A DNA stretch of 64,000 nt from JADLHS01 sp049840435. GTDB taxonomy: Bacteria > Verrucomicrobiota > Verrucomicrobiia > Limisphaerales > JADLHS01. This document shows, in pieces, positions 18,901 to 28,606 of the stretch. Position 1 is the stretch's first letter. Every line of letters starts with the position of its first letter. The stretch lies in assembly GCA_049840435.1 (NCBI GenBank), contig JASGKY010000042.1:264112-328111 (forward strand), read 5' to 3'. The notes beneath the pieces are model-generated. The model was not told the DNA's origin. It was given only the letters and a program-made list of their open reading frames with translations, and made no database searches. Made by a program: the position numbers and the translations under genes.

Positions 18901-20143
18901 TGCCTGAAGTTACCAGCGCCAGCGTGCCTTGATTGACGGTGGTGTTGCCAGAATAGAAAGCGCCGCCGTCAATGGTCAGCTTGCCCGCGCCCTGTTTGGT
19001 GAGAGCGTAGGCACCATTGACTGAGCCGACCATCAACGTGTTGTTGGAAACCGTCGCCGTGGTATTCGCCGTCATCGTCACCGCGCCCGAACCCATGTTC
19101 AGGGTGCTCGAACCAAGGAAGGTGAAGCTGCTGCTCCACGTCTGGGAGTTACCCGTGGTCAACGTCACTGCCGAACCGCTGGTGTTGTCGAGCAAGGCCG
19201 GAGCGACCGCCCCCGCCCCCAGCGTGAAGAGCCCCGAGCCCAGCGCCGTGGCGCTGTTGATATTCAATTGCGAACCAGCCGTGAACGTCAGCATGGTCAC
19301 GCCACCGGAGAGATTGGAGTTGTCCCCGGAGAGCGTCAGAATGCCGCCACCGCGTTTGGTCAAAGTAAATGCACCGCTGATAGGCGAGGCAACCACCATC
19401 GTGACACCGGTATAGCCGTAACTGATGTTGGCTGCGCCTTCGAGATAGATACCGCCGTTGGCAGCGTTGAAGGAGACGTTGCCGTTGGCCTGCAATGTCG
19501 AGCCCGCACCGAGAATGATCTGGTCGGGCGTCGGGGCGGCTGGATTTCCGAGCGCGCTGGTCGCATTGGTGAAAATCATGATTGAGTTGGGCACTGCAAT
19601 GAATCGCCCTTTGAATCCAGAATTGTCACCACTGTAGGTGACCGCATAGATCGGTGAAGAACCCACCCGATTGGTCCAATTGCCTGCGCCACTGATATTC
19701 GCGCTGAACTGGAACGGACTCTGATCCGCCAGAATGGTCGAGTTCGCTGAGACTACCATGTTTCCCGCAAAAATGCCGAGATTGCCGGAAACGGCACCGC
19801 TCCGAATCAACCCACCGGCATTGGTAAAGTTATTGATCGTGTAGGTATTCACCGCCGCTGTTCCCTTGTGGATGATGCTGTAACCAGTGGTCGTGGGTGG
19901 TTGCAAGGTCAACGAATTACCGGCGAACACGTAGCTGTTGGCATCCGTCGGCGTCCGCAATCCGTACACTCCGGTGAAATAATTGTTGGCGGCGCTCGGA
20001 GCGGTAGCATCACTCCATTTTACTCCCGTAGTGAAAGATGATGTGTTGGCAGCGTCCGCACCGGTCAAGGTTACATCAGCCGCTTGGCTGGCCGTCAGGC
20101 CGGCCAGCAGCGCCATCAGGGTGGGCGTCAGAGTTTTAATCAT
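15980..20143 (-). CDS. large secreted protein with autotransporter-associated beta-strand repeats
   Basis: Protein of 1387 residues with a signal peptide (MIKTLTPTLMALLAGLTASQA). Low in charge and rich in G, N, T, S and V, as in a right-handed beta helix. At least six copies of the passenger-associated repeat are visible, for example GGGILTLSGDNSNLSGG, GAGKLTIDGGAFYSGNTTV, GSGTLVLDNNNSYSGATV and GTGKLTLSAANTYTNTTTI. There is no C-terminal beta-barrel, so it is not a classical autotransporter. It ends with a roughly 60-residue module closing in VFFRLRYP, matching the BNR_4 protein. Proteins of this type are abundant in Verrucomicrobia and presumably cell-surface or secreted. A palindrome lies about 130 bases upstream. 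Confidence 0.85.
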   Translation of the reverse strand: MIKTLTPTLMALLAGLTASQAADVTLTGADAANTSSFTTGVKWSDATAPSAANNYFTGVYGLRTPTDANSYVFAGNSLTLQPPTTTGYSIIHKGTAAVNTYTINNFTNAGGLIRSGAVSGNLGIFAGNMVVSANSTILADQSPFQFSANISGAGNWTNRVGSSPIYAVTYSGDNSGFKGRFIAVPNSIMIFTNATSALGNPAAPTPDQIILGAGSTLQANGNVSFNAANGGIYLEGAANISYGYTGVTMVVASPISGAFTLTKRGGGILTLSGDNSNLSGGVTMLTFTAGSQLNINSATALGSGLFTLGAGAVAPALLDNTSGSAVTLTTGNSQTWSSSFTFLGSSTLNMGSGAVTMTANTTATVSNNTLMVGSVNGAYALTKQGAGKLTIDGGAFYSGNTTVNQGTLALVTSGNISSPTITVASNATLDVSAPGYSLAFGQTLLGSGTVVGNVTDGATTTVISPGVAGAGTLTFNGNLALTGGSTVNFDLTATPTVGSGVNDLIMVSGNLNIAGATTFNLIGSIGSGVTYTLLQYNSFSGSLANVTIPAGYTLTNNTAAKAVQLISAHIPVNLTWGGDGVANAWDIGVTANWKQSGTNQFFYGSDTVTFDNSGNNAVAINLATGVSPTATIVNAAQNYTLTGAGIVAGSLTKGGSGTLVLDNNNSYSGATVINGGTLQVGDSDGQGGGTTFGASGSLGTGPVTNNAVLAFHRSSDLTVAQPINGSGSISNLGAGGTVTLAGTVSGSTVTMAGLGALRLSGSNDYTGLTRISSGTLLAGSSNALGSTAAGTVVENGTLYFDPGQPLSVAGESLTLNNGALRRGGAQPLAWGTSITLAGSGTLSVDGGAGLNITNAAGVSGTDVNLTLAGGGGGSGTVAGPITLGNGLLMVSGGNWNVAATNFYTGKTLLNGGQLTIPGFLALGPTPVSATPDFITFNGGVLVLTNDQTFSGGLRGLTVGSAGTLYLNATNTVSIVNDLNGGGNFTKWGAGTLVLGGNNPFAGNVYFDGTSASANDGVTRIVSPTALANVPVNPGVASLYQGNNNTGWSTVELDSTAGAITLAQDWSMNCRNNDNPNIRNTVGNNTLSGTIHLNTGGNRVVFQSDAGLLTLSGTLQYDGSLLGGRTWTFTGAGNTLVSGQIVSAANNAPIGLNKNGTGKLTLSAANTYTNTTTINGGVLELTGSISSSNGVVLNGGALAGNGTINDNVTVSNSIGSGTIDAVTVNGNFTIAGNLAVDVNRAGSVSDHPIVSGTVSAVAGSVTVNKLGAALQVGDTFMLFSSPVSGAGALSINGAGANWINNLAVNGTIQVGSLIPTTPTTVTATVNGSNLNVSWPVSHLGWVLQTQTNSLAVGIATNWTDIPGTALVTSTNIAINPANPTVFFRLRYP

Positions 20144-20274
20144 ACTGGGGTGGTTTTGGGTTCAGCTCGGTTCAACTTTTTCGCCTTCCCGGCATTAGGC
20201 GACGAGGCCGCAGCGCAGCGGAGAGGGCTTATTACTTATAGCCGACGCTAGCACAGCCCTCCGCCCCCGCCTAC

Positions 20275-20288
20275 TACCCGGACGGGTA
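20275..20288. promoter_or_regulatory. palindrome, copy 2 of TACCCG-N2-CGGGTA
   Basis: TACCCG-GA-CGGGTA in the divergent region between the repeat protein (start 20143, leftward) and the truncated sensor gene (start 20345, rightward). The same 6-bp arms as at 15915-15934. It could serve either gene. Confidence 0.5.
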
Positions 20289-20344
20289 AAAATGAGGGCG
20301 TGCACCCGACCCGGATTACCGACACATTAAACCCAGACTCGGCC

Positions 20345-21025
20345 ATGACCTTTGCACGCCTCCAACCGCTGCTTCTGTTACTCTTTGCCGGAATAATTTC
20401 TCCAGGCGCGGCCCAAGAAACTGCCCCGGCAGCGCCCCCGATCCTGACTAACGTCGCCCAAGTGCGCCAACTCACCTCCAAGGAAGCGGCGCGGGCGCTG
20501 CCAGTGAAATTGAAAGGTGTGATGCTCGCCGAATCTGACCCACGCACGCTGGCCATCATGATCGCGGACGAAACCGGTGGTCTGTATCTCCGGGCCAATA
20601 CGGGTTTGTTCGGCCAGTTCCGCCGCGGTGATCTGCTGGAAGTTTCTGGGGTCAGCGACCCGGGCGAATTCGCCCCGATGGTCCGCGTTTCGCAAGCGCG
20701 CAAAATCGGCACGAGCACCAACCCAGCGCCACGCTCGGTCTCATATCATCAATTGCTCACCGGCGCGCTCGACGCTCAATGGGTCGAACTGACCGGAGTC
20801 GTCCGCCGTTACATCCCCCCGGAAACCAACTCGACCATCTGGCGCATCCTTGTCGCGGCGGATGGCGGAGTGGTGTCCGTGCGGGGCACGATGCCTCACG
20901 ATCCTAAATTAAAAGAGGACGCCGAAGTGTGCGTGCAAGCCATCTGTCTGTATCAATTCAACAAAAAGCGTCAGGTGCTCACGCCGATCCTACAGTTGCC
21001 CTCAAACCAATCCGTGGTGCTGTGG
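20345..21025 (+). CDS. N-terminal part of a verrucomicrobial sensor protein, cut by the join
   Basis: About 226 residues from the ATG at 20345, chosen for its signal peptide (ARLQPLLLLLFAGIISPGAAQ). The following pattern, LTNVAQVRQLTSKEAARALPVKLKGV then IADETGGLYL and RRGDLLEVSGVSDPGEFAP, is the repeated N-terminal sensory region of membrane two-component or hybrid regulators in Verrucomicrobia. Homology ends around SNQSVV. What follows in the same frame belongs to another family, so the kinase half is missing. Assignment as a sensor is from family memory of this N-terminus, not from catalytic motifs. Confidence 0.6.
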
Positions 21026-21030
21026 GCGGA
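21014..21030. other. probable chimeric join between two genomes
   Basis: Up to about SNQSVVL the reading frame is verrucomicrobial. From about ADDNDHWSW onward it matches the middle of a DUF4336-type protein. Base composition, gene families and the density of frameshifts all change here. The exact base cannot be fixed by eye. Confidence 0.7.
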
Positions 21031-21260
21031 TGACAACGACCACTGGTCGTGGCGCCTGGCCGCACGCGTCATGGGCTGCTTCAGGCGCGTGCGTGTGCCA
21101 CCCGATGTCAAGGTAGCGGACAAGGCGGACAGCGTCACACTCGCTGCAAGCCCTCACCGCCCTGCCGATCAAAAGGATGATTATCGCGCATGGTGACGTC
21201 ATCACGGAAGCGCCGCTGGCCCAGCTGGTCGCGGCCTGGCGCCGCGTCGGGGTGCAGTAG
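21026..21260 (+). CDS. DUF4336-like protein, C-terminal fragment, frameshifted
   Basis: About 78 residues with no start of their own. The first part (WSWRLAARVMGCFRRVRVPP) shares the upstream frame; the last part (LQALTALPIKRMIIAHGDVI) is in a second frame, with the shift between 21120 and 21140. The pattern of a small hydrophobic segment, a basic stretch and a terminal IIAHGD box fits DUF4336, a metallo-beta-lactamase-like family whose late HG motif is conserved. It is the 3' end of a gene belonging to the right-hand genome. Confidence 0.5.
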
Positions 21261-21262
21261 CG

Positions 21263-21781
21263 TTATTCCACCGACATGCCCATGATCGGCAGCAGCTGCG
21301 CCGAAAGCCCATACAGCATGGAGATCGTATTGCTGTTCGACTTCGAGTCCCAGTTGTTGAGCACCGCGACCGCCTTACCGCCCGCGCACCGCGCCACCGC
21401 CGCCTGGCCACGATCCGTAAGCTTACAGCCCGCCAGGGTCAGACTCCGCTCGACCTCTTTGTGTTGCACCGACGCGGTCTCGCTAGGGAGTCCGCTGTCG
21501 ATGCGCAGCCCGATGGCGAACACCTTGCCCGCTTCGACGTAGACCTGATTCTCGCTGGGCACGCAGCGCAGCGTGGTGTAGCTGCGCTTGTGATCCGGCG
21601 AGGTGCCGGGCAGCTCCTGCCACTTTTCGGGACAGGCCAGCTTCTTCTGTGCCGCCGCGGGGTCGCCGCCAAGCAGGCTCTCGTACTGTTTTACGTAGTC
21701 GAGCTCTGGTGAGGCAGCCTGCGCCGCGCGAGCGGTCAGGATCGCAAACAGCTCGACGGTACCAAGCCTTGTCATCTTCAC
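21263..21781 (-). CDS. exported hypothetical protein
   Basis: Protein of 172 residues with a signal peptide ending near ARAAQA. Cysteines at ACPEKW, LRCVPS, GCKLTD and RCAGG suggest two disulfides in the mature protein. No family recognised. It converges on the DUF4336 fragment with two bases between stops. The role is unknown; a periplasmic location is inferred from the signal and paired cysteines. Confidence 0.55.
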   Translation of the reverse strand: MKMTRLGTVELFAILTARAAQAASPELDYVKQYESLLGGDPAAAQKKLACPEKWQELPGTSPDHKRSYTTLRCVPSENQVYVEAGKVFAIGLRIDSGLPSETASVQHKEVERSLTLAGCKLTDRGQAAVARCAGGKAVAVLNNWDSKSNSNTISMLYGLSAQLLPIMGMSVE

Positions 21782-21918
21782 AACGGAACCTCCGGCGCAG
21801 TACCTTATCGCGCGCTATCCGGCACGTCAACGACGTGCCGCGCGCGCAAAAAAATGCCCCCCAGGTGCTGCGTAGCGCTGGCGGTGCATGTAAGACGTAG
21901 TTGTGATATTCCTTCGTC

Positions 21919-22806
21919 ATGTACCGTTACTCACGTCGTGTGATTCGTATCAGCTTGGGACTGACGGCGCTGGTGTTTGCCGGGATGGACGCCGCGAGTC
22001 CCGCGGCAGAGGCCTGCAGTTGCGACGCGCGCCGGCAGGTGCGTTTTCTTCATGAAGGGACCCAGGCGCTGCCGCGCAACCCGCAGCTGCGGTTTCGCAT
22101 GGGGCGTGATGGCGTCGCGGTGCCGTGGAGTATGCCCGGCCAGCCGCTGCCGCAGCCCGACGCGCTGCGCTTTGTGCTGATCGACAAACAGTCCGGCAGT
22201 GAGGTTGCGGTGACGGATCGCCGCGTCGCCGCCGGCTGGGGACTCATGGCGCTGGTAGCACCCAAGGTGCCGCTGCGCGCCGCGGCGCAGTACGAAGTCG
22301 TGGTCACGCAGGACAAGCAGCGCGCGAAGCTGGGCGAGTTTACGACCAGCGCCGTTGAGGATCACAGCGCGCCGGTGCTCGATGGCGTGGCGAGCAGCAC
22401 CTATACACCGCCCGAGGTCAAGCCGCCCGATCCCGCGCTGTGTTACAGCGGACGATAACACGTCGAGCTGAAGCTGACGCCACCGCGCGATGATCAGGCA
22501 GCCAGCGTGCTGTACCTCATGTGGCTCAGCAAAGACAGCAAGTCCCGCGTCGATTTTAGTGCGCCGCCGGATCACGCCCAGCTCTTACCGCCCGGCACGC
22601 GGACCTTACAGGTTGGCAGCAGCTCCAAGTGTAATGCCGAGGGGCTGGCGTGGGCCGCGCGTCCGTGGCAGAGCGAGCTGCAGGTGGGCATCGTGGCCTA
22701 TGACGAAGCCGGCAACGCCAGCCCGCCGGTGCAGCAGGTCATTCCGCTCGGCTCCACGGCAAAATGGGAACCGGCAGCGCCCGTAGCCGGTACGCCGAGT
22801 CACTGA
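21919..22806 (+). CDS. exported protein interrupted by an in-frame stop
   Basis: Signal peptide (ISLGLTALVFAGMDAASPAAEA) followed by CSCDARR. The first 179 residues end at a TAA at 22456-22458, yet the same frame continues uninterrupted to 22806 with HVELKLTPPRDDQAASVLY and a conserved-looking closing segment (VGIVAYDEAGNASPP). A mature protein of about 295 residues, roughly two Ig-like beta domains, is the simplest reading. Either the stop is a base-call error or the gene is decaying. Function unknown. Confidence 0.5.
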
Positions 22807-22854
22807 TCCGCATCCCTCTGCCCGGCCCATCGGCGCCGATGGTATTCTCACCGC

Positions 22855-23343
22855 ATGAGAGCTGCGCGCTGGCTGGCTGGTCTTGCGTGGGGGATGGTGG
22901 CAGCAGGAGACACGTACGCCGCGCCGGTCGGCCCAGCGACTCGAAGCCTGCGCCGGGCTGCCGGCGCGCAGCCGCCTGGCGCACTCTGAAGCGGTCGGCG
23001 AAGATGCGGTGTACGCAGTGGCCCAATCGGGCGAACGTTATCTCGTTTTCCCGCAGCACGAGGGCAGCTGTGAGGTGTACACGCTTGGTCGCCGAGAGGT
23101 GCGGGTCACAGGTGTTTTCGGCAGCGCCACGCAGGCCCTGGCACTGCGCGCAGACCACTGCGGTGGCGGAAGCTGCGCCGTCGCCGGGTCGCCGATCCCG
23201 CGACGGGTACACTCCACGACGGCAAAGGCACGGTGCCCGCACGCCAGCTGGGCTACGATGCGCAGCGGCACCAGTTCACTCCCACCGGGGCAGCGGATGT
23301 CGTGATCAACGTCGATGCGCAGGCCAGCTGCATTCGCCGCTGA
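22855..23343 (+). CDS. small exported hypothetical protein, two frameshifts
   Basis: Assembled from three frames: a signal peptide (RAARWLAGLAWGMVAAGDTYA) from the ATG at 22855; a middle part (SAQRLEACAGLPARSRLAHS and YLVFPQHEGSCEVYT) after a shift near 22925; and an end (GTVPARQLGYDAQRHQFTP, NVDAQASCIRR) after a shift near 23170. Joined length is about 160 residues with several cysteines. No family recognised. Confidence 0.4.
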
Positions 23344-23633
23344 GTAAACGGCAGCGCTGCATCTTTTCGTCAGCGTCATCTCCTCTGTGCGTTGCCCAGC
23401 GACTCTTGCGCGCATGAATGGGGTGACGCACTACCGCGCCTTTTTGTTCTCTGATGAAGAATCGATGAAGCGGCGCTCGTGTAGATAGCGGCGGGTTATT
23501 CTGGTCACGTGAACACTCGCTTGCGCCCCCAAAGTGAAGACCTCGCCCGTGAAGCCGCCGCGCACCGTCTGGTAGATCGTCTACGCCGGCTCTCGCGTCC
23601 GCGCGGCATGAATCGTGAAGTAGAGTGCTGACC

Positions 23634-24349
23634 ATGCGACTGCTTCTGATTGAGGACGATCATCGCCTCGTACGCTCGCTGACCGCCGGGCTCGAAGAGG
23701 AGGGTTTTGCCGTGGATGTCGAGGGGGACGGACCGGCGGGGCTCGACGCGCTGCGGACGCGTAGCTACGACGCCTGCGTGCTGGACGTCAACCTGCCCAC
23801 CCCACAGTGTGATGGGTTCGTGGTGCTGCACGCGGCGCGCGCGGCGGGCTGCTTGACGCCCATCCTGCTCCTCACGGCTCGTGATGCCGTGGCCGACCGC
23901 GTCCGCGGTCTGAACGGGGCGCCGATGACTATCTGGTAAAGCCGTTCGCATTTGCCGAGCTTTTGGCGCGCCTGCGCGCTTTGTTTCGGCGCGGCACCCC
24001 GCAGCGCGGCGCCCTCCTGACGCTGGGTGAGCTCACGCTGGATCCGGTGAATCGGGAAGTCCGCGCGGGTCCGCAGCGCATCGACGTGACCCAGAAGCAG
24101 CTGGCCCTGCTGGAATATCTGCTGCTGCACTGCGGTGAGATCGTGACGCGTTCCATGCTGCTGTCGGCGGTCTGGGGGTATTCCTTCGACCCCGGCACGA
24201 ACCTCATCGATGTCCACATCGCGCAGCTGCGCCGCCGCATCGAGCAGAGCGGCCACCGCTGCCCCATCGAGACGGTGCGCGGCGTGGGTTACCGCATTGG
24301 ACCGGCGCCGACCCGTGCTGCAACCACCAGCGCGGGCAGTGAGCAGTAA
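23634..24349 (+). CDS. OmpR/PhoB-family response regulator, frameshifted
   Basis: Receiver domain with LLIEDDHRLVRSL, the phospho-acceptor aspartate in CVLDVNLPT and the threonine in LLLTARD, then a Trans_reg_C winged helix with LDPVNREVRAG, LALLEYLLLH and VDVHIAQLRRRI-like (IDVHIAQLRRRIE) ending GVGYRIG. The frame shifts near 23918; one base joins LNGAP to ADDYLVKPFAFAELLARLRAL, which carries the receiver lysine. About 238 residues when joined. Two bases separate it from the sensor kinase, its likely partner. Confidence 0.85.
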
Positions 24350-24351
24350 GC

Positions 24352-25485
24352 ATGCGGTCGGGAATCTTTTTTGCGCTGCGGGCGCTGCGGGTCCGGCTCG
24401 GGCTGTTTTTCGCTGCGGTGCTCACCGCGGCGCTGCTCGTGTTTGGCGTCACGGTCTACCTCGCCGCCGTCGCCACCGAAGCCGCCGAGGTCGAGCCCGA
24501 GCCGGAAAAAGAGCGTGAGCTGGCCGCCGTACGGCGCCTGCTGACCTGTGCGCTGCTCGCCGGCATCCCCGTGGCCATCGTCGCTGCGGTCAGCGGTGCG
24601 CACCTGATCAGCCGCCACGCCATCGTCTCGGTGGGTCGCATCGTGCGCACTGCCAATACGCTGACGCTGGAAAACCTCGACGCGCGAATTCCCAGCGACC
24701 CCAGCGCGGGGCGCGAGCTCGAGGAGCTGGTCGCCGCCCTCAACGCCATGCTCGACCGCATCGATCTGGGGCGCCGCCAGCTTGCGCCGCTTCACCGCGG
24801 ATGCCGCGCACGAGCTGCGCACGCCCCTGGCCGTCCTATCGAGCGACATCGAGGTCTGTCTGCATCGACCGCGCGATGCCCAGACATTGCTGCACACCCT
24901 GGGCGTAACGCTGGAAGGACTCGGACGCCTCAGCCGCCTGGCGGATCTGCTGCTGACCCTCGCGCGCTCTGATGCCGATGAGCTGCCGCTGGCCCCGACC
25001 CGCGTCGCGCTGGTCACCCTGCTGGCGCAGATCGCGGCGCCCTTCGAAGAAGTCGCGGCGGAGCGCGGCGTCCAGCTCTACATCAAACCGCCCGAGTCGT
25101 CCGGCGCGTCGCTCGTACTACACACCGATCCGCTGCTACTGGGTCGCGCGCTCGCCAACCTGATCGACAACGCGTGTAAGTTCTGTCCCGGCGGTGGCAC
25201 CGTCACCGTAGCGCTGCGCGTAGGCCAAAGCGCCATCGAGATCAGCGTTTCTGACAGCGGCCCGGGAATCAGCGCAGAGGATCTCGGCGCGGGTCTGCCG
25301 ACCGCTTCTATCGTGGCCCCCGCCATCGTGGCAGCACCGACGGCTTTGGCCTGGGCCTGGCGCTGACGCGCGAGTTCATGCGGGTCCTGGGGGGTCACCT
25401 CACACTACGACCCGTGGCCCCTTGTGGTACCGCGGCAGTGCTTACGCTGCCGACCGCTGCACCTGTAGCAAACCCCATGGCGTGA
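24352..25485 (+). CDS. sensor histidine kinase, two frameshifts
   Basis: About 378 residues when joined. Two membrane helices (residues about 12-38 and 62-82) flank a very short extracytoplasmic loop of only about 25 acidic residues, so it may sense within the membrane. HAMP follows, then the phospho-histidine box DAAHELRTPL near 24810, N box NLIDNACKF, G1 box DSGPGIS and G2 box GFGLGLALT. Shifts lie near 24782 and 25298. Cognate regulator is the gene directly upstream. The stop at 25483-25485 abuts the stop of the convergent MBL-fold gene. Confidence 0.83.
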
Positions 25486-27245
25486 CTACACCTCTTCGTG
25501 ACCGCCGCCGATACGAAACACCTGGTACGGCTGCGACAGGTGAAGCGCCGCGCCGGTCCGCCTGTACCTTCGCGGTAATCGCGGACAAAGGATCCCAAAG
25601 ATACTCGTGTGGGGCGCGGCGCGCGGTTGGGGTCTGGCGGCGCAAAAAGTCGGTACTCGCGGGATACCAGTCGGCACCGCCCTCGGAGTACAGCACCAGC
25701 AGGCGGGTTCCGCTGTCACGACACAGCGCGGCTAAAAAATTGCCATCGTTGCAGCAGTTCTCGGTGGGCAGCGACCAGCGCTCGACCGGCTGGAACAGGA
25801 ACTCGAAGGTATGTTCGATCATGAGTTCCTTTTCTCTGACGCCGCGTCGCAAAGATCGGCGAGAGCGGTCCGTGGTGCATGACCAGCTGCCGCGCCTCTC
25901 CCGTAGTGACCAGAGAGCGCCCCACACTGTCCGTCCCGCTGTCCACGTGCACCAGCGCCGCCCGCCCGTCCTGACAGAGGAGATAACAGTTTCCGCCATA
26001 GCCCAGACCCACCGGATCTTCGCCATAAAACGGCGCCGCAACGACCACCCCGGTGGCTCCGAAGCGCAGCTGTTCGCCGTGGCCCAAAGGAATCACGCGC
26101 TGAAAGCCGAGGTAGCGCAAAAGCAGGTCGGTGCGCGGCGTCAGCGTCAGGCCCTCGGGCTGGCGTGGGATGTGCACCGGCACCTCTTTGTCCAGCTTCA
26201 GCAGGGTTTCGAGGTGGACGTGATCCCAGTGGTGGTGGGTGATCAGGATGCCGGCCAGCGGTGGTAACGCGGCCGGCGCCGGCGGCGGCAGCACGTCGCT
26301 GCGACTGGCCGGCGGCAGCCACGGATCGATAAGCAGGAAGTGATCGTCCAGGTTGGCCAGCAGCGTCGCGTGCCCAAGATGCATCACCGTGCCGCGCGGC
26401 GGGGCCAGCCGCTTGGTGGGGGCAGCCCCCAGCTCCAGCGCCCCACTGCCGGCCAGTCCCGCCACGAGGCGCGTCAAGGCTGGTGCCGCGGCATTTCTCC
26501 GCAGCGCCTCACCCCGGATCCCGGCAGCGAGCTGCCCAATCAGCCGGGCGTGCTCCGCCAGCGTCTCGCCCCAGGGGGCGCTGGCGGGCACCTGGGCCAC
26601 AAACGGCCAGAGGTCGCAGGGGTTACGATCGGGCAAAAAAACGCAGCATCTCGATCGGGAAGTGGATCTGGCTATCTTGCAGCGGACCTTTGGGCACGAG
26701 CTGGAACCGGTGCGCCACCGTGAAGCACTGCGGCAGCAGCGTATCGTCCTGCCATAGCTCGGTGGCCAGGTCGGCAAGCAGGGTCGTGGTTGCCGCGGCA
26801 TCGATGCCCTGCCCGCGGCTCAGCGCGGCGCTACAGATTCGCGCAAAGGCATTACGCAGTGTACCCGACAAGCGCTGCAAGCCATGCAGCAGCGGCGCCG
26901 GCATGAAGAGGCTGATGGGCAGCGAGCTTTGCGGACGACCGCCCTGCCCCCGACCTGCTGCGACGCAGGCGCCGCATCGATCGCGACGCGCTGGCCCAGC
27001 GTATAGTGCGCCGCCGGATCCAGCGCAAACACCGCACTGGGAATCAGCACGCCATGCTGCTCAAGCGCCGACAGCGCCGCGGCGCCAGGATTTTTTCCCG
27101 CCGAGCAGCGCCAGGAGGGCGGAAAGAGGGCGCGCGGCAGCTCACGTGTCGCCGCCCCTTCTGCAAGCGAGACTCGTGGTGTGGACCTGCCGTGGTGATC
27201 AACGAACTCGATACGCAGCCCGCTACTCAGAGTATAGGAAGACAT
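25486..27245 (-). CDS. MBL-fold metallo-hydrolase with extra N-terminal domain, about four frameshifts
   Basis: About 585 residues when joined. The N-terminal domain (MSSYTLSSGLRIEFVDHHG..., then LPISLFMPAPLLHGLQRLSG) is not recognised. The hydrolase begins around MHLGHATLLANLDDHFLLID and shows the metal motif THHHWDHVH (H-x-H-x-D-H) and later GYGGNCYLL, VHVDSGTDS and MHHGPLSP. Shifts are near 26930, in the seven-base A/T run around 26636-26642, near 25845 and near 25550. The final frame ends QPYQVFRIGGGHEEV. Family members cleave very varied substrates, so specificity is open. Confidence 0.65.
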
Positions 27246-27302
27246 CCGCCGTCATCATATCACGACACGGCGCGTCCCCCTCCCCGAACCAGGTGCAGCG
27301 AA

Positions 27303-28606
27303 TTAATCGAGCACCACGCTGCCACGATCAACGAGCTTTCGTGCACGCTCGCGGATGGCGTCGCGGCCCGGTTCGTCCTGCCCTTTGAGATCAACCAGTA
27401 CGGGCGGCAGCCACAGGTGGCGCGGCGTGCCGTTGATGTGGAACAGTCGCTCGGCGGGATAAGAGAAGCGGATTCCCGTCCTTTCCAGCGTTTGGGAATA
27501 GACGGCGCCGTTCAGACCCGCCATCGCCGTGCCCACCACCTGCCCGCGACGCATGCCATCGAAGCCGATGGCCATCCCTTCCCCCATGCTGCCCGTCCAG
27601 TGATCGACGAGTACGATCAACGTTCCTTCGTACGTAAAGGGTCCACGCGGCGTAACGTACTGCGCCCACAGGCGGCTGCGCGGCCTTGATAACCGGCGCT
27701 GGGAAGCTCGTAGCGCTGGTACAGCCGGGCCTCGTGAACGAAGCGGCCCATCACGGCTTCCGCGATGGCGGTGTTGCCACCGCTGGGGGTGTCACGCAGA
27801 TCCAGAAGCAGCGCCGCGCACCCAGCCAGCTCGGTAAGAGCGGCGTCGAATGCCGGCACCAGGCGGTCGTCCCCAAGGCTATTGTTGATGCGGATATACC
27901 CCACCTGCGCCGCTAAACGCTGGGCTGAAAGGGGTGCCGCAGGGGCTGATGACGCGTGCGCTGCAGCGACGCTGGAATCGGCAATCGTCAGGTCATGTGG
28001 ACCATCCGCAGTGGCGATGGTGACCTGGCGTGATTCGTCGTGCCGACCAGCCAAGAGGCTGCGCAGCGCCCAGGCGCGCGCCGCCGGGGTTACGCTGGCA
28101 CCGGGTCCCAGCCGCTCGGTTACCGCACGCGCTACGGGAACTTTACCGACCGCCAGCAGCTCCTGTCCGGCCCGCACTCCCGCGCGCGCTGCAGCACTCT
28201 GCGGTCGCACCGCCAGCACTACGGCGCGCTCCCCGATGAAGTCGGCCCAGATGTCGGCACCGGTGGGAACCAGGCGAAAGGAGTGCGGCGTATTGGTGCC
28301 CAGACTTGCGTGGGCATCGTGAAGCGCGTCCAGCGCGGTTTCCAATAAAGCGATGAACGCGGCGCGATCGCGCACCTGCAACGCGCGCGGGGCCAGGCGC
28401 TGGCGTACCCCTTCCCAGTCGACGTGATTGTCGCCGAAGTAGACATATCCTTCGGCGATCTCCTTGATGAACTGATCGAAGTCGCGTGCGTAGTCGCTGG
28501 CCCGCGGCGCCGCAGCAGGAACCGCAGCCGCTGGACCACGCGCGGGAATCGCACACGCCGCGCCCACCGCCACCAAAAACCCGAGACCCAGGATGTATCT
28601 GCGCAT
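27303..28606 (-). CDS. exported S41-family (C-terminal processing) peptidase, frameshifted
   Basis: About 434 residues when joined. A signal sequence (YILGLGFLVAVGAACA) is followed by an S41 N-terminal helical region, a PDZ-like segment (AVVLAVRPQSAAARAGVRAG) and the peptidase core with AALLLDLRDTPSGGNTAIAE. The serine lies in the second frame in VDHWTGSMGEG. The frame shifts near 27678; SRLWAQYVTPRGPFTYEG then continues from the upstream part. It presumably cleaves envelope proteins. Confidence 0.75.

Noticed and set aside
21000..21300. Horizontal transfer or mobile-element insertion as cause of the compositional break
   Set aside because: No integrase, transposase, inverted repeats or tRNA at the break, and both flanking genes are truncated and fused.
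23509..23631. 40-codon frame from a GTG directly before the OmpR regulator
   Set aside because: Close spacing is tempting, but there is no ribosome site, no conserved feature and the product is a plain basic/acidic mix. Not enough to call.
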